Shown: positions 6,469 to 13,742 of the stretch, one piece after another
Position numbering within the stretch: position 1 is the stretch's first letter
Layout: every line of letters begins with the position of its first letter
Assembly (NCBI GenBank): GCA_947367725.1
Contig: CANBFZ010000012.1
Coordinates: 1 to 13,978, forward strand
Direction: 5' to 3'
Length of the DNA: 13,978 nucleotides
Origin: an uncultured Eubacterium sp.
Lineage (GTDB): Bacteria > Bacillota > Clostridia > Peptostreptococcales > Anaerovoracaceae
Program-made: the position numbers and the translations under genes
Notes under the pieces: model-generated
The model's input: only the letters and a program-made list of their open reading frames with translations
Database searches by the model: none
Told to the model about the DNA's origin: nothing

Positions 6469-8784
6469 CTAGTCCTTTCTTTTCTCACACTTGTGCAGTG
6501 CTTCCATAACGCGAACCGGCGTGAGGGGAATCGTATTGATAAACACACCTGTCGCATCAAAAAGCGCATTTCTAATGGCTGGTGCAATCCCTACCACCGG
6601 CGGTTCTCCAATCCCCTTTGCGCCGTAAGGTCCCAGTACATTGGGATGTTCCACAATGATGGTTTCCAGAGGTGGTACATCGACCGCTGTTGGAATCAAG
6701 AAATCGTGATACGTATGATTCTGCATCCGCCCCTGGCGCATAAAGTGCTCCTCCATGATGCCCCAGCCGATGCCCTGCACCATGCCGCCTTCCATCTGCC
6801 CTTCCACTGTACTCGGGTTAATCGCCTTGCCTACATCGCACGCTAAAATGCACCGTAAAATAGTAAGTTCTCCCGTGTCTGTATCCACTTCCAGCTCTAC
6901 ACCGCAAGTGCCAAAGGTAAATGCATGCATCTGATCATGGGTACCGTTTGGATTGGGGTGCACTCTCGGAGGGAACCAGGATCCGATGGCTGCAAGCGGT
7001 ACTTGCGCTCTGTAAGCACCTGTCACGATTTTCTCCAGTGGCATGGCAGTTTCCGGTTTTCCCTTGACAAAAACTGTGTCTTCTTCCATTGCCAAAGACT
7101 CTGTGCCTACCCGAAAAACCTCGTCTGCTGCATACTGGATAAACCGTTCCCGCAGCGTTTTGCAGCCTGCCAGAACCGCATTTCCCATCAATGCCGTCGT
7201 TCGCGAAGAAACTGTTGCACCCGCTTCCAAGGAGGAGGCCGAATTGGAGTAATCCACATATACCTTTTCATAAGAAACGCCCAGGGCTTCTGCCGCCAGC
7301 TGCTTCATGGCGACCAAGAGTCCTTGTCCCAGTTCATTAGAAGACAGGCCGACGTTAACCGATCCGTCCCGCTGGGCCTGGACGATACAATGCGCACCGT
7401 CCGGCGCGCTGCCTGTGCCTATGCCGTACATAAAACATGCCACGCCCTTTCCCCGTTTCTTCGCACCGGTTCCTCTGTCTCTTGGCGCATCCCAGCAAAG
7501 CGCTTCTTTTACCTTCAGCAGACATTCTTCTAAGCCAACGCCGCGTTCCCCCAGCATAACCTGTCCTGTATGTATGCGATCTCCCGCTCGCACAATATTC
7601 TTTAACCGCAATTCGATGGGATCCATGCCCAGCGCATGCGCCAGCATGTCCATCTGACATTCCATGGCAAAATGTGCCTGCGGCGCACCTAATCCTCGAA
7701 ATGCGCATCCATATGGATGATTCGTATAAACAGAATGCCCGTGCGCCCTTGACACCGGAATTTTATACGGACCGCCAGCATACAGCACCGTTCGATCCGG
7801 AATTGCGTCTACCGACTGATATGCGCCCTTATCGATTATATTAAATACGTCTATCCCCAGTATCTTTCCTGTTTGATCTGCCGCCAACCGGTGATGTAAG
7901 AACGCTGCATGGCGCTTGCCTGTCGTACGGAACACTTCTTCTCGCGTCTCCTCATAAAACACTGGCTTTCCTGTCTGCAGCGCCAGTATGCCTGCAATCG
8001 CAGAAACATCAAAGGTAGAATCCTCTTTTCCTCCAAAAGCGCCGCCTACGATCGTACTAATGACCTGAATCTTACTTTGCGGCAATCCGAATACTTTGCA
8101 AAGGGATTTTTTGGCGCCCTGCACATTATGCTGCGGGCTGTAAATGGTAATCCCACCCTGTATCAAATCCGGCTCTGCAATGCACACGTCCGGCTCCAGA
8201 TAAGCGTGATCAACCATAGGCGTTTCAAACGCATTGTCGAGAATTACATCAGCATTTTCAAATGCGGCATCTACATCCCCCTGCAGCACCTTGGCGCTAT
8301 AGGAGATATTCTGATCTCCAGAAAAGGGATGCTTCTCATGGATGATCCCGGCTTCCATCTCAAAAACTTCTCTGGGATCATCATAGGCGGGAAGCGGTTC
8401 ATATACTACCTGAATCAAAGACACCGCCTGTTCCGCTGTGGCTAGATCCCGCGCCGCTAAAATTGCCACCGCATCGCCCTCGTATATCACCTTATCTTCT
8501 GCCAAAACAGGCTTATCATATTCGTCCAGGCCATATCCATTGACACATCCCGGCGGCAAATCCTTTGCAGTCATAACAATTTCTACGCCATCAAGGGCTT
8601 CTGCCTGTGCCGTATCGATCGACACGATTTTCGCATGTCCATAAGGGGGAAATAAGGCCTTTGCATACAGCAGATCTGTACGGTGAACCGCCAAATCTGC
8701 AGTGAATTTTGCTGCGCCTGTTACTTTTGCAATGGTATCGGGCTTTACCATTCGTTTTCCAATCAGACTGTGATTCTTATTCAT
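6469..8784 (-). CDS. Xanthine-dehydrogenase-family molybdopterin-binding (large) subunit
   Basis: Catalytic subunit of a molybdenum hydroxylase that inserts a water-derived oxygen into a heterocycle or aldehyde in the cytoplasm. The domains are an aldehyde-oxidase a/b hammerhead (about 15-130) followed by the two-part molybdopterin domain (about 140-770). Motifs include GGAFGGKE (247-254), YKIP (340-343), AFRGLGAPQA (361-370), NELGQG (483-488), and GAKGIGEPP (721-729) with the catalytic base Glu727. Compared from memory with bovine xanthine oxidase, Glu254, Arg331 and Glu727 match Glu802, Arg880 and Glu1261, while the Phe914 position is Leu365. I chose ATG 8784 because AGGAG lies 10 bases before it. 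An ATG at 8814 would put that ribosome site inside the gene. The length, 771 residues, is usual for separate large subunits. It is co-transcribed with the FAD and FeS subunits. The natural substrate is unknown, but purine-like N-heterocycles are plausible. Confidence 0.95.
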   Translation of the reverse strand: MNKNHSLIGKRMVKPDTIAKVTGAAKFTADLAVHRTDLLYAKALFPPYGHAKIVSIDTAQAEALDGVEIVMTAKDLPPGCVNGYGLDEYDKPVLAEDKVIYEGDAVAILAARDLATAEQAVSLIQVVYEPLPAYDDPREVFEMEAGIIHEKHPFSGDQNISYSAKVLQGDVDAAFENADVILDNAFETPMVDHAYLEPDVCIAEPDLIQGGITIYSPQHNVQGAKKSLCKVFGLPQSKIQVISTIVGGAFGGKEDSTFDVSAIAGILALQTGKPVFYEETREEVFRTTGKRHAAFLHHRLAADQTGKILGIDVFNIIDKGAYQSVDAIPDRTVLYAGGPYKIPVSRAHGHSVYTNHPYGCAFRGLGAPQAHFAMECQMDMLAHALGMDPIELRLKNIVRAGDRIHTGQVMLGERGVGLEECLLKVKEALCWDAPRDRGTGAKKRGKGVACFMYGIGTGSAPDGAHCIVQAQRDGSVNVGLSSNELGQGLLVAMKQLAAEALGVSYEKVYVDYSNSASSLEAGATVSSRTTALMGNAVLAGCKTLRERFIQYAADEVFRVGTESLAMEEDTVFVKGKPETAMPLEKIVTGAYRAQVPLAAIGSWFPPRVHPNPNGTHDQMHAFTFGTCGVELEVDTDTGELTILRCILACDVGKAINPSTVEGQMEGGMVQGIGWGIMEEHFMRQGRMQNHTYHDFLIPTAVDVPPLETIIVEHPNVLGPYGAKGIGEPPVVGIAPAIRNALFDATGVFINTIPLTPVRVMEALHKCEKRKD

Positions 8785-8816
8785 GATGTTCTTACTCCTA
8801 TTTTGCAAAAGCAATG

Positions 8817-8862
8817 CCTTCGGCCGATATCCAATATAAAAAACTGTGCTACCAGCCGAAGG
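8817..8862 (-). other. Intercistronic inverted repeat between ridA-like and large-subunit genes
   Basis: CCTTCGGC (8817-8824) and GCCGAAGG (8855-8862) are perfect 8-base complements flanking 30 bases. The 104-base gap holding them is the longest inside the operon. On the minus strand a second small hairpin (TTGC TTTT GCAA) follows before the ribosome site. It may be an mRNA processing or stability element, or a leaky attenuator. No clear U-tract terminator is formed. Confidence 0.45.
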
Positions 8863-8888
8863 GATCTTTTCTGTTTTATGCGATGGTT

Positions 8889-9233
8889 TTATTTCACCAC
8901 AGCAGTCACAACCATTTCTATCAATCGATCTTCCAGCGCCATATCAGCAGACACCGTCGCTCTTGCAGGTTCTTTGCCTTTGACAACCCAGGCTTCCCAT
9001 ACTTCGTTCATATCATCGAAATCTCGCAGGACGTCTTTCAAAAAGATCTGCACGCGAACAATATGTTCCTTGTCCGAATGGTATTTTGCTAATGTTTCAT
9101 CGATAATATGCAGAACGCCCTGGGTCTGTTCTTTGATGTCTTTTCCTTCACTGGTTCTTCCGGTCAAATACAGAACCCCATTGTGCTCTGTTACTAAAGA
9201 TAAACGTCCATCGCCTTCATAATATTGAATCAT
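8889..9233 (-). CDS. RidA (YjgF/YER057c/UK114) family protein, YoaB-like
   Basis: Small trimeric-fold protein of 114 residues from ATG 9233, with AAGGAAGGA 7-8 bases upstream. The longer frame from 9254 lacks a proper ribosome site. Classical RidA hydrolyses reactive enamines/imines such as 2-aminoacrylate to keto acids plus ammonia. Recognisable features are HNGVLYLTGRTSEG (about 17-30), EQTQGVLHIIDETL, DFDDMNEVWEAWV (about 71-83), EPARATVSADMAL with the conserved Arg91, and IEMVVTAVV with Glu106. The N-terminal GPYSQ tyrosine motif of the archetypal RidA group is absent, and the overall pattern resembles the YoaB-like subgroup, whose substrates are poorly defined. It sits between the FeS and molybdopterin subunit genes of one enzyme, suggesting a direct role in that pathway, for instance deaminating or protecting against an imine product. 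Confidence 0.9.
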   Translation of the reverse strand: MIQYYEGDGRLSLVTEHNGVLYLTGRTSEGKDIKEQTQGVLHIIDETLAKYHSDKEHIVRVQIFLKDVLRDFDDMNEVWEAWVVKGKEPARATVSADMALEDRLIEMVVTAVVK

Positions 9234-9257
9234 AATTTTTTCCTTCCTTTCCATTTC

Positions 9258-9734
9258 TTATCCTTTTTGTGCCTGCATGCGCACGGCAGCAAGCTGAATC
9301 GCTTCTACAATTTTTTGGTATCCAGTACAACGGCAGAGATTTCCGGAGATCGCAATGCGAATTTCGTCTTCCGTAGGATCCGGGTTTTCCTGCAGCAACG
9401 CATATGCCGCCAGCACCATGCCCGGAATACAAAATCCACACTGTACCGCGTTTACATCGACAAATGCCTGCTGCACCGGATGCAGATGTTCGGCTGTTCC
9501 AAGCCCTTCGATCGTCGTGACTCGTTTTCCCTCGATCATTCCAGTCAGCATGGTACATGACCTGACCGCTACGTCGTCAACCAATACCGTACATGCGCCG
9601 CAGTCTCCAGTCCCGCAGCCTTTCTTTGTACCTGTCAGCTGAAACCGATTTCGTATGGTATCAGTTAAAATTTCATCCCCTGCAATCTCACAGCTTACGG
9701 TTTTTCCATTCAGAACAAATGTGATCCGCCGCAT
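9258..9734 (-). CDS. Molybdenum hydroxylase [2Fe-2S] (small) subunit
   Basis: Electron-transfer subunit of the xanthine-dehydrogenase-family enzyme, carrying two [2Fe-2S] clusters between the molybdenum site and FAD. It is 158 residues from ATG 9734, which follows AAGGAGG by 7 bases. A longer frame to 9788 runs back into the FAD gene and has no site of its own. The plant-ferredoxin-like N-terminal domain binds one cluster through Cys40, Cys45, Cys48 and Cys60 (GCGTGDCGACT). The C-terminal helical domain binds the second through Cys99, Cys102, Cys134 and Cys136 (QCGFC, NLCRCTGY). All eight ligands are present and the length is standard. Its ribosome site lies within the last codons of the FAD subunit gene, and only one base separates the stop from its ATG, implying translational coupling. 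Confidence 0.96.
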   Translation of the reverse strand: MRRITFVLNGKTVSCEIAGDEILTDTIRNRFQLTGTKKGCGTGDCGACTVLVDDVAVRSCTMLTGMIEGKRVTTIEGLGTAEHLHPVQQAFVDVNAVQCGFCIPGMVLAAYALLQENPDPTEDEIRIAISGNLCRCTGYQKIVEAIQLAAVRMQAQKG

Positions 9735-9735
9735 A

Positions 9736-10587
9736 TTACTTCCTCCTTTCAGCGCTGGCAAGCGCCTGAGAAAATGCCTGAGCAACAACAGCCCTAGTTG
9801 TAAGTTCTTTATATTCCTTAAAGTAAGATTCCCGCAAAACTGCCTCTTTCGGAAACGTCTCTTTCAGATATTGCTGCGCTTCTGCCGATTTCATACCTGT
9901 CACGGCCTCCTCCAGACTGCACGCGCGCACAATGTTTGCGTTTAACGCCCCCAGGGATATGGCGGCGCGACGGATTACGTCACCCGCTAGCTGGATTCTT
10001 GCACCAACCAGTATTTTGCCAATGTCCTGTGCCTTACGGCGCGCCACTTTACAATAACCGGTACCTTCCCCCGGCTGTATTGCCGGAAAACAAATCTCGT
10101 AAATGAGTTCATCCGGACGCTTCACGGTACGATTTCTGCCCAGATAAAAATCCTGCAGCGGTACGGTTCTCTCTCCCTGCGTACTGACAAGTACGACTAC
10201 AGCACCCAGTGCCATTAACATGGTCGCACAATCCGCTGCCGGCGCTGCCGTACCAATATTTCCTGCTGGCGTTCCAACTGCGCGAACGCCTGGACTCCCC
10301 AAATTTGAAATCGCTGTGATCAATCCCTCTATTTTCTGGCATATGGGTTCTCGCGCCACCTCTCTGTAGGGAATCGCTCCACCCAGGCGTATCCAGTCTT
10401 TGTCTTCTCGAACATATCGCAGCTCTGTCAGCTGCCCAATGGAAACGATGGCGCAAGGGGTAATCCTTTTCTGACTGATATCGATTACAATATCACTGCC
10501 TCCATTTACAACGGCAGCTTTCTCCTGATAGCGGGCGAGCAGTTCTAATGCCGCCTGCAGCGTGTCTGGTCTAAAAAATTCTGCCAT
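9736..10587 (-). CDS. Molybdenum hydroxylase FAD-binding (medium) subunit
   Basis: Flavin subunit of the xanthine-dehydrogenase-family complex, passing electrons from the FeS clusters to an acceptor such as NAD+ or ferredoxin. It is 283 residues from ATG 10587, which has AAGGAGGT 7 bases upstream. The frame runs open to 10758 but only by overlapping the transporter gene. The N-terminal half is the PCMH-type FAD domain, with FFRPDTLQAALELL, the diphosphate loop AVVNGGSDIVIDI (about 25-37) and GTPAGNIGTAAPAAD (about 105-119). The C-terminal half is the CO-dehydrogenase flavoprotein C-terminal domain (YCKVARRKAQDIGKILVGA, AISLGALNANIVRA). The Thr of the usual GGTD is Ser here (GGSD). The gene is followed, with one base between stop and start, by the FeS subunit gene. 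Confidence 0.95.
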   Translation of the reverse strand: MAEFFRPDTLQAALELLARYQEKAAVVNGGSDIVIDISQKRITPCAIVSIGQLTELRYVREDKDWIRLGGAIPYREVAREPICQKIEGLITAISNLGSPGVRAVGTPAGNIGTAAPAADCATMLMALGAVVVLVSTQGERTVPLQDFYLGRNRTVKRPDELIYEICFPAIQPGEGTGYCKVARRKAQDIGKILVGARIQLAGDVIRRAAISLGALNANIVRACSLEEAVTGMKSAEAQQYLKETFPKEAVLRESYFKEYKELTTRAVVAQAFSQALASAERRK

Positions 10588-10652
10588 GTGCAGACCTCCT
10601 TTCACAGACTTTGTTTCTATATTTTGCAGCCTCTTTTTTCTGCGGCTTTTCC

Positions 10653-12053
10653 TTAGAACGGTCCATACTGCGTCACATGAGCAATGATAATGAACACAAG
10701 ACCCACTGCAAACTGGATTCCAATCAGCGGCAGCATCCATTTTGCCCATTTTTCCCAAGGAACCTTTGCAAGGGCAAGCCCTGCCATCAGAAAACCTGAA
10801 ACAGGCGTCAATACATTGGACAATCCATTTCCGATGGACAAAGTCATCACTGCAGTTTGTCTTGTTACGTCTACCAAATCCGCAAGCGGCGCCATAAGCG
10901 GCATGGTAAGCGCTGCCTGTCCAGAACCGGATACTACGACTAGATTCAGCAGATTCTGGAAAATGTACATCCCGATTGCGGAGAAGATCGGCGGTAATAC
11001 ACCGAGTACGGAAGCTGCCCCATGTAAGATTACATGGAGAATACTGCCGTCAGTCAATACGACTACAATCGCTTTGGAGAATCCAACGATTAAAGCGCCA
11101 GTCGCAAGATCCATCATGCCTTTTCCCAGCACCTCTGCGTAACGGTTGAAGCCAATTTTTCCGATTGCGGCACAAAGAATAGAAGTGCCGAGGAACAATG
11201 CGCAAATTTCATCCATGTACCAGCCCAACTGGATTACGCCGTAAACCAGCAGTACAATCATCAAGAGAAATACGATTAAAATTGCCTTTTCACGTCCGCC
11301 AAACTTCGGTAAATGTTCAAGATCCAAGGTATCATCCCGCTGTTTGTCCAATTCGTACATCGGAGAAAGCTGCGGCTCTCTTTTTATTTTTCTCGCATAC
11401 CGCATAATCCACAGGGAAGTTACTGTCAGCATCGTCACAAAGAGTGCAATTCTAAGCCCCATACCGGAAAGTGGCGGCAGCTCCGAAATGCCCTGCGCAA
11501 CCTGCAGGCAGAATGGATTCATAAATTCACCGGCCCAGCCGATAGCGCCGCCAACCATGACGATTGCTACACCGACGATGGAATCATATCCCATCGCAAG
11601 ACACAGCGCGACAAAGAGAGGAACTAACGGTACAGATTCTTCACACATCCCGAAAATTGCGCCGCCCAGACCAAACAGCGCCAGAACGATAGGAATAATG
11701 ATCAGATCCTTGCCTTTTAAACTTTTTGCCAGCTTGCCGACCCCTGCCTCTAAGGCACCGGTAGACTGAATCACTGCCATTGCGCCTCCAACAATGAAGA
11801 GGAAGAATACAATCTGTGCACTCTCCTGCAATCCCCTGGTGATGGAAGTCAGCATTTGCATCAAAGACACTGGCGTCTGCTCAATGGTATGATAAGAATC
11901 CGGGTCTACTACCGATCTGCCGTTTAAATCCATCATCTCATAGGTGCCTGCCGGTACGAGATAGGACAATATACTGCAAACCAGAATCATTGCAAATAGA
12001 ATAATAAATACATTGGGTACTGCAAATTTTTTCTTTTTCTTTCCTTTTTCCAT
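10653..12053 (-). CDS. YfcC-family (DcuC-like, PF03606) membrane transporter
   Basis: Secondary transporter of 466 residues with a basic N-terminus (MEKGKKKKKFAVPN) and about 11-12 hydrophobic segments. Family signatures appear in two halves: a first block with GAIFGMCEESVPLVPLFVAL, then GYDSIVGVAIVMVGGAIGWAGEFMNPF, and a second with NLVVVSGSGQAALTMPLMAP, LADLVDVTRQTAVMTL and PVSGFLMAGLALAKVPWEKW. YfcC/ArcD2-type members move C4-dicarboxylates, basic amino acids or related small anions, and the ligand cannot be read from the sequence. The start at ATG 12053 has AAGGAG about 8 bases upstream. It is the second gene of the operon, between the aldehyde dehydrogenase and the molybdenum enzyme. It is probably the importer of the catabolised compound or the exporter of its product. 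Confidence 0.9.
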   Translation of the reverse strand: MEKGKKKKKFAVPNVFIILFAMILVCSILSYLVPAGTYEMMDLNGRSVVDPDSYHTIEQTPVSLMQMLTSITRGLQESAQIVFFLFIVGGAMAVIQSTGALEAGVGKLAKSLKGKDLIIIPIVLALFGLGGAIFGMCEESVPLVPLFVALCLAMGYDSIVGVAIVMVGGAIGWAGEFMNPFCLQVAQGISELPPLSGMGLRIALFVTMLTVTSLWIMRYARKIKREPQLSPMYELDKQRDDTLDLEHLPKFGGREKAILIVFLLMIVLLVYGVIQLGWYMDEICALFLGTSILCAAIGKIGFNRYAEVLGKGMMDLATGALIVGFSKAIVVVLTDGSILHVILHGAASVLGVLPPIFSAIGMYIFQNLLNLVVVSGSGQAALTMPLMAPLADLVDVTRQTAVMTLSIGNGLSNVLTPVSGFLMAGLALAKVPWEKWAKWMLPLIGIQFAVGLVFIIIAHVTQYGPF

Positions 12054-12112
12054 TACGTTTCTCCTTTCGTCATGTGGTTCTTCATGGATCCATGGTCTCG
12101 AAATTGGGATTG

Positions 12113-13636
12113 CTAAATTCTTTCTACGGTCCCTTCCCAGGTATCCACTTCTTTTTTCTGCCTTTTCGCAGTCTCATCATACCAATGTTTGGTCACGGTC
12201 TTCGCTCTGGTATAGAATCGAATCCCGTCTTTTCCCAGAACGTGCAGGTCTCCAAAGAAGGAATCCTTGTTTCCAGAGAATGGGAAATAGGCAGATGGTA
12301 CAGGAATACCAACGTTGATACCTACCATGCCGCCGTCAGTGCGGAACTCGAATTCTCTGGCGTAGTACCCATTTTGTGTAAAGATCACCGACCCATTGGC
12401 AAACGGATTTTCATTCATCAGAGCAAGTCCTTCTTCAAAGTCCTTCACGCGTTTGATCAAAGTCACTGGTCCAAAGATTTCTTGCTCGCCGATGGTCATG
12501 CCCGGTTTTACATGGTCAAAAATGGTTGGACCAACAAAAAAGCCCTTTTCAAAGCCAGGCACTATCACATCGCGCCCATCTAAAATAAGTGCTGCGCCCT
12601 CATCGATCCCTCTCTGAATCCATTGGCATACTTTCGCTTTATGCGCCGCAGATACAACCGGTCCCAAATTTGTCTCTGGATCATAAGCACAACCAACCTT
12701 CATCGCCATTGCTTTTTCCTTTAGCAGCGCAACAAATGTATCTGCAACAGACTCCTGCACTACGATCACTGGTAGCGCCATGCATCGCATTCCTGCGCAT
12801 CCATAAGTAGAGTTGATAATGGCGCTGACTGCATGCTCTAAATCCGCATCCTCCAACACCAGCGCATGATTCTTGGCTTCACATTGTGCCTGTACACGCT
12901 TTCCGTTGGCTGCCGCTATCGAATAAATCTGCTTGCCCACACCTGTGGTACCTACAAAGGTTACAGCTTTTACTCGCGGATCCGTTAAGAAGATATCGGC
13001 TTCTGTTCTGCTACAGGTTACCAGATTGACAACGCCCTTCGGGAAACCGCCCTCTTCATAAAAAAGCTCTAATATGCGCATCGCAGTCAGCGGCGTTGCA
13101 CTGGACGCTTTCAGCACAACTGTATTTCCGGAAGCGATGGCAAGCGGTACCATCCAGCCCCAAGGAATCATCGCCGGAAAGTTAAAAGGTACAATCCCAG
13201 CTACAACACCGAGTGGCATCCGATAAGCCGCTGTATCAAAACCGGTTGTCACCTGCAGCGACGCGTCCCCCTGCATCAGCGTTGGCAGCGAACAGGCATG
13301 CTCTGTCGGCTCAATGGCTTTCAGTACGTCGCCTCTAGCTTCCGACAGCGTCTTTCCTAATTCTTTTGCACATAACAGTGTCAGTTCTTCCAAATGATCT
13401 ATGAGAATATTTCTCCACTGAAACATCATCTGTGTTCTCTGACTTAACGAAAGTCTTGACCATGCAGGAAATGCCGCCTGTGCCGCTGCAATCGCTGATT
13501 CGACTTCCTCTGCTGTGCAGCAGGGGACTTCTGCCATGATTTCTCCTGTGCTTGCATTCGTAACGGGCATATACTTGTCCGTCTTTGACTGATACCATGT
13601 GCCATTCACACAGTATTTCTTCTTTTCGATATTCAT
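12113..13636 (-). CDS. CoA-acylating aldehyde dehydrogenase, methylmalonate-semialdehyde dehydrogenase-like
   Basis: NAD-dependent aldehyde dehydrogenase of the MmsA/IolA clade, whose characterised members turn malonate or methylmalonate semialdehyde plus CoA into acetyl- or propionyl-CoA. It is 507 residues from ATG 13636 (AGGAGG 9 bases upstream); a frame start at 13681 lies over the -10 region. Visible features are INGEW-like VNGTW, PLGVVAGIVPFNFPAMIPWGW, SGNTVVLK, FVGTTGVGK (Rossmann, about 227-235), the catalytic Cys285 in AGMRCMAL with Arg284 before it, EQEIFGPV, and the clade-typical end PFSGNKDSFFGDLH-VLGKDG-RFYTRAK. Oddities are K106 (GDVLKAIE) where IolA/MmsA have Arg, CE in the usual (T/M)GAKNH turn (QCEAKNH, 251-257), and a C-terminal tail about 20 residues longer than B. 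subtilis IolA. Substrate preference may therefore differ. It is the first gene of the operon. Confidence 0.93.
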   Translation of the reverse strand: MNIEKKKYCVNGTWYQSKTDKYMPVTNASTGEIMAEVPCCTAEEVESAIAAAQAAFPAWSRLSLSQRTQMMFQWRNILIDHLEELTLLCAKELGKTLSEARGDVLKAIEPTEHACSLPTLMQGDASLQVTTGFDTAAYRMPLGVVAGIVPFNFPAMIPWGWMVPLAIASGNTVVLKASSATPLTAMRILELFYEEGGFPKGVVNLVTCSRTEADIFLTDPRVKAVTFVGTTGVGKQIYSIAAANGKRVQAQCEAKNHALVLEDADLEHAVSAIINSTYGCAGMRCMALPVIVVQESVADTFVALLKEKAMAMKVGCAYDPETNLGPVVSAAHKAKVCQWIQRGIDEGAALILDGRDVIVPGFEKGFFVGPTIFDHVKPGMTIGEQEIFGPVTLIKRVKDFEEGLALMNENPFANGSVIFTQNGYYAREFEFRTDGGMVGINVGIPVPSAYFPFSGNKDSFFGDLHVLGKDGIRFYTRAKTVTKHWYDETAKRQKKEVDTWEGTVERI

Positions 13637-13679
13637 TTTCACATTCCTCCTGTCGCAATGAATTTTAGAAGTTGTTTTC

Positions 13680-13708
13680 ATTTTATTCTAATATTTTTTA
13701 TTTGTCAA
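13680..13708 (-). promoter_or_regulatory. Sigma-A promoter of the molybdenum hydroxylase operon
   Basis: On the minus strand a consensus TTGACA (13708-13703) and TAAAAT (13685-13680) are separated by exactly 17 bases. Predicted transcription starts near 13673, about 37 bases before the aldehyde dehydrogenase ATG, with the AGGAGG site between. No comparable promoter or strong terminator was seen between the following genes. Confidence 0.85.
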
Positions 13709-13715
13709 TCAAAAT

Positions 13716-13742
13716 TGAAATTTAATTTCATTTTTGTGAAAT
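13716..13742. promoter_or_regulatory. IclR-type operator palindrome with an extra half-site
   Basis: TGAAATTTAATTTCA (13716-13730) is a perfect palindrome with 7-base arms about a single central base, centred about 50 bases upstream of the predicted start and 8 bases from the -35. It matches the layout of the known IclR operator (TGGAAATnATTTCCA). A further half-site TGAAAT (13737-13742) pairs with ATTTCA (13725-13730) across 6 bases. The IclR-family gene directly upstream is the natural binder. A location just above the -35 would fit an activator, though repression is possible. Confidence 0.65.

Noticed and set aside
9735..9788. N-terminal extensions in the longest open frames of the FeS subunit (and likewise the FAD subunit to 10758, large subunit to 8814, dehydrogenase to 13681)
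   Set aside because: In each case a strong ribosome site sits just upstream of an internal ATG that matches the family's normal N-terminus. The extensions overlap the preceding gene, the ribosome site or the promoter.
10588..10652. Possible terminator between the YfcC gene and the FAD subunit gene
   Set aside because: Only a 4-base AGCC/GGCT pairing could be found around an A-rich loop, so it is not a credible terminator. The genes are treated as co-transcribed.
12083..12094. Perfect 12-bp palindrome CATGGATCCATG between the transporter and dehydrogenase genes
   Set aside because: It is short, has no U-tract and no second copy nearby. It is probably chance within a 59-base intercistronic spacer.
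13637..13680. Possible molybdenum-cofactor riboswitch in the operon leader
   Set aside because: The predicted leader is only about 37 bases, too short for the Moco aptamer. Upstream structure is accounted for by the operator palindrome and the regulator's terminator.
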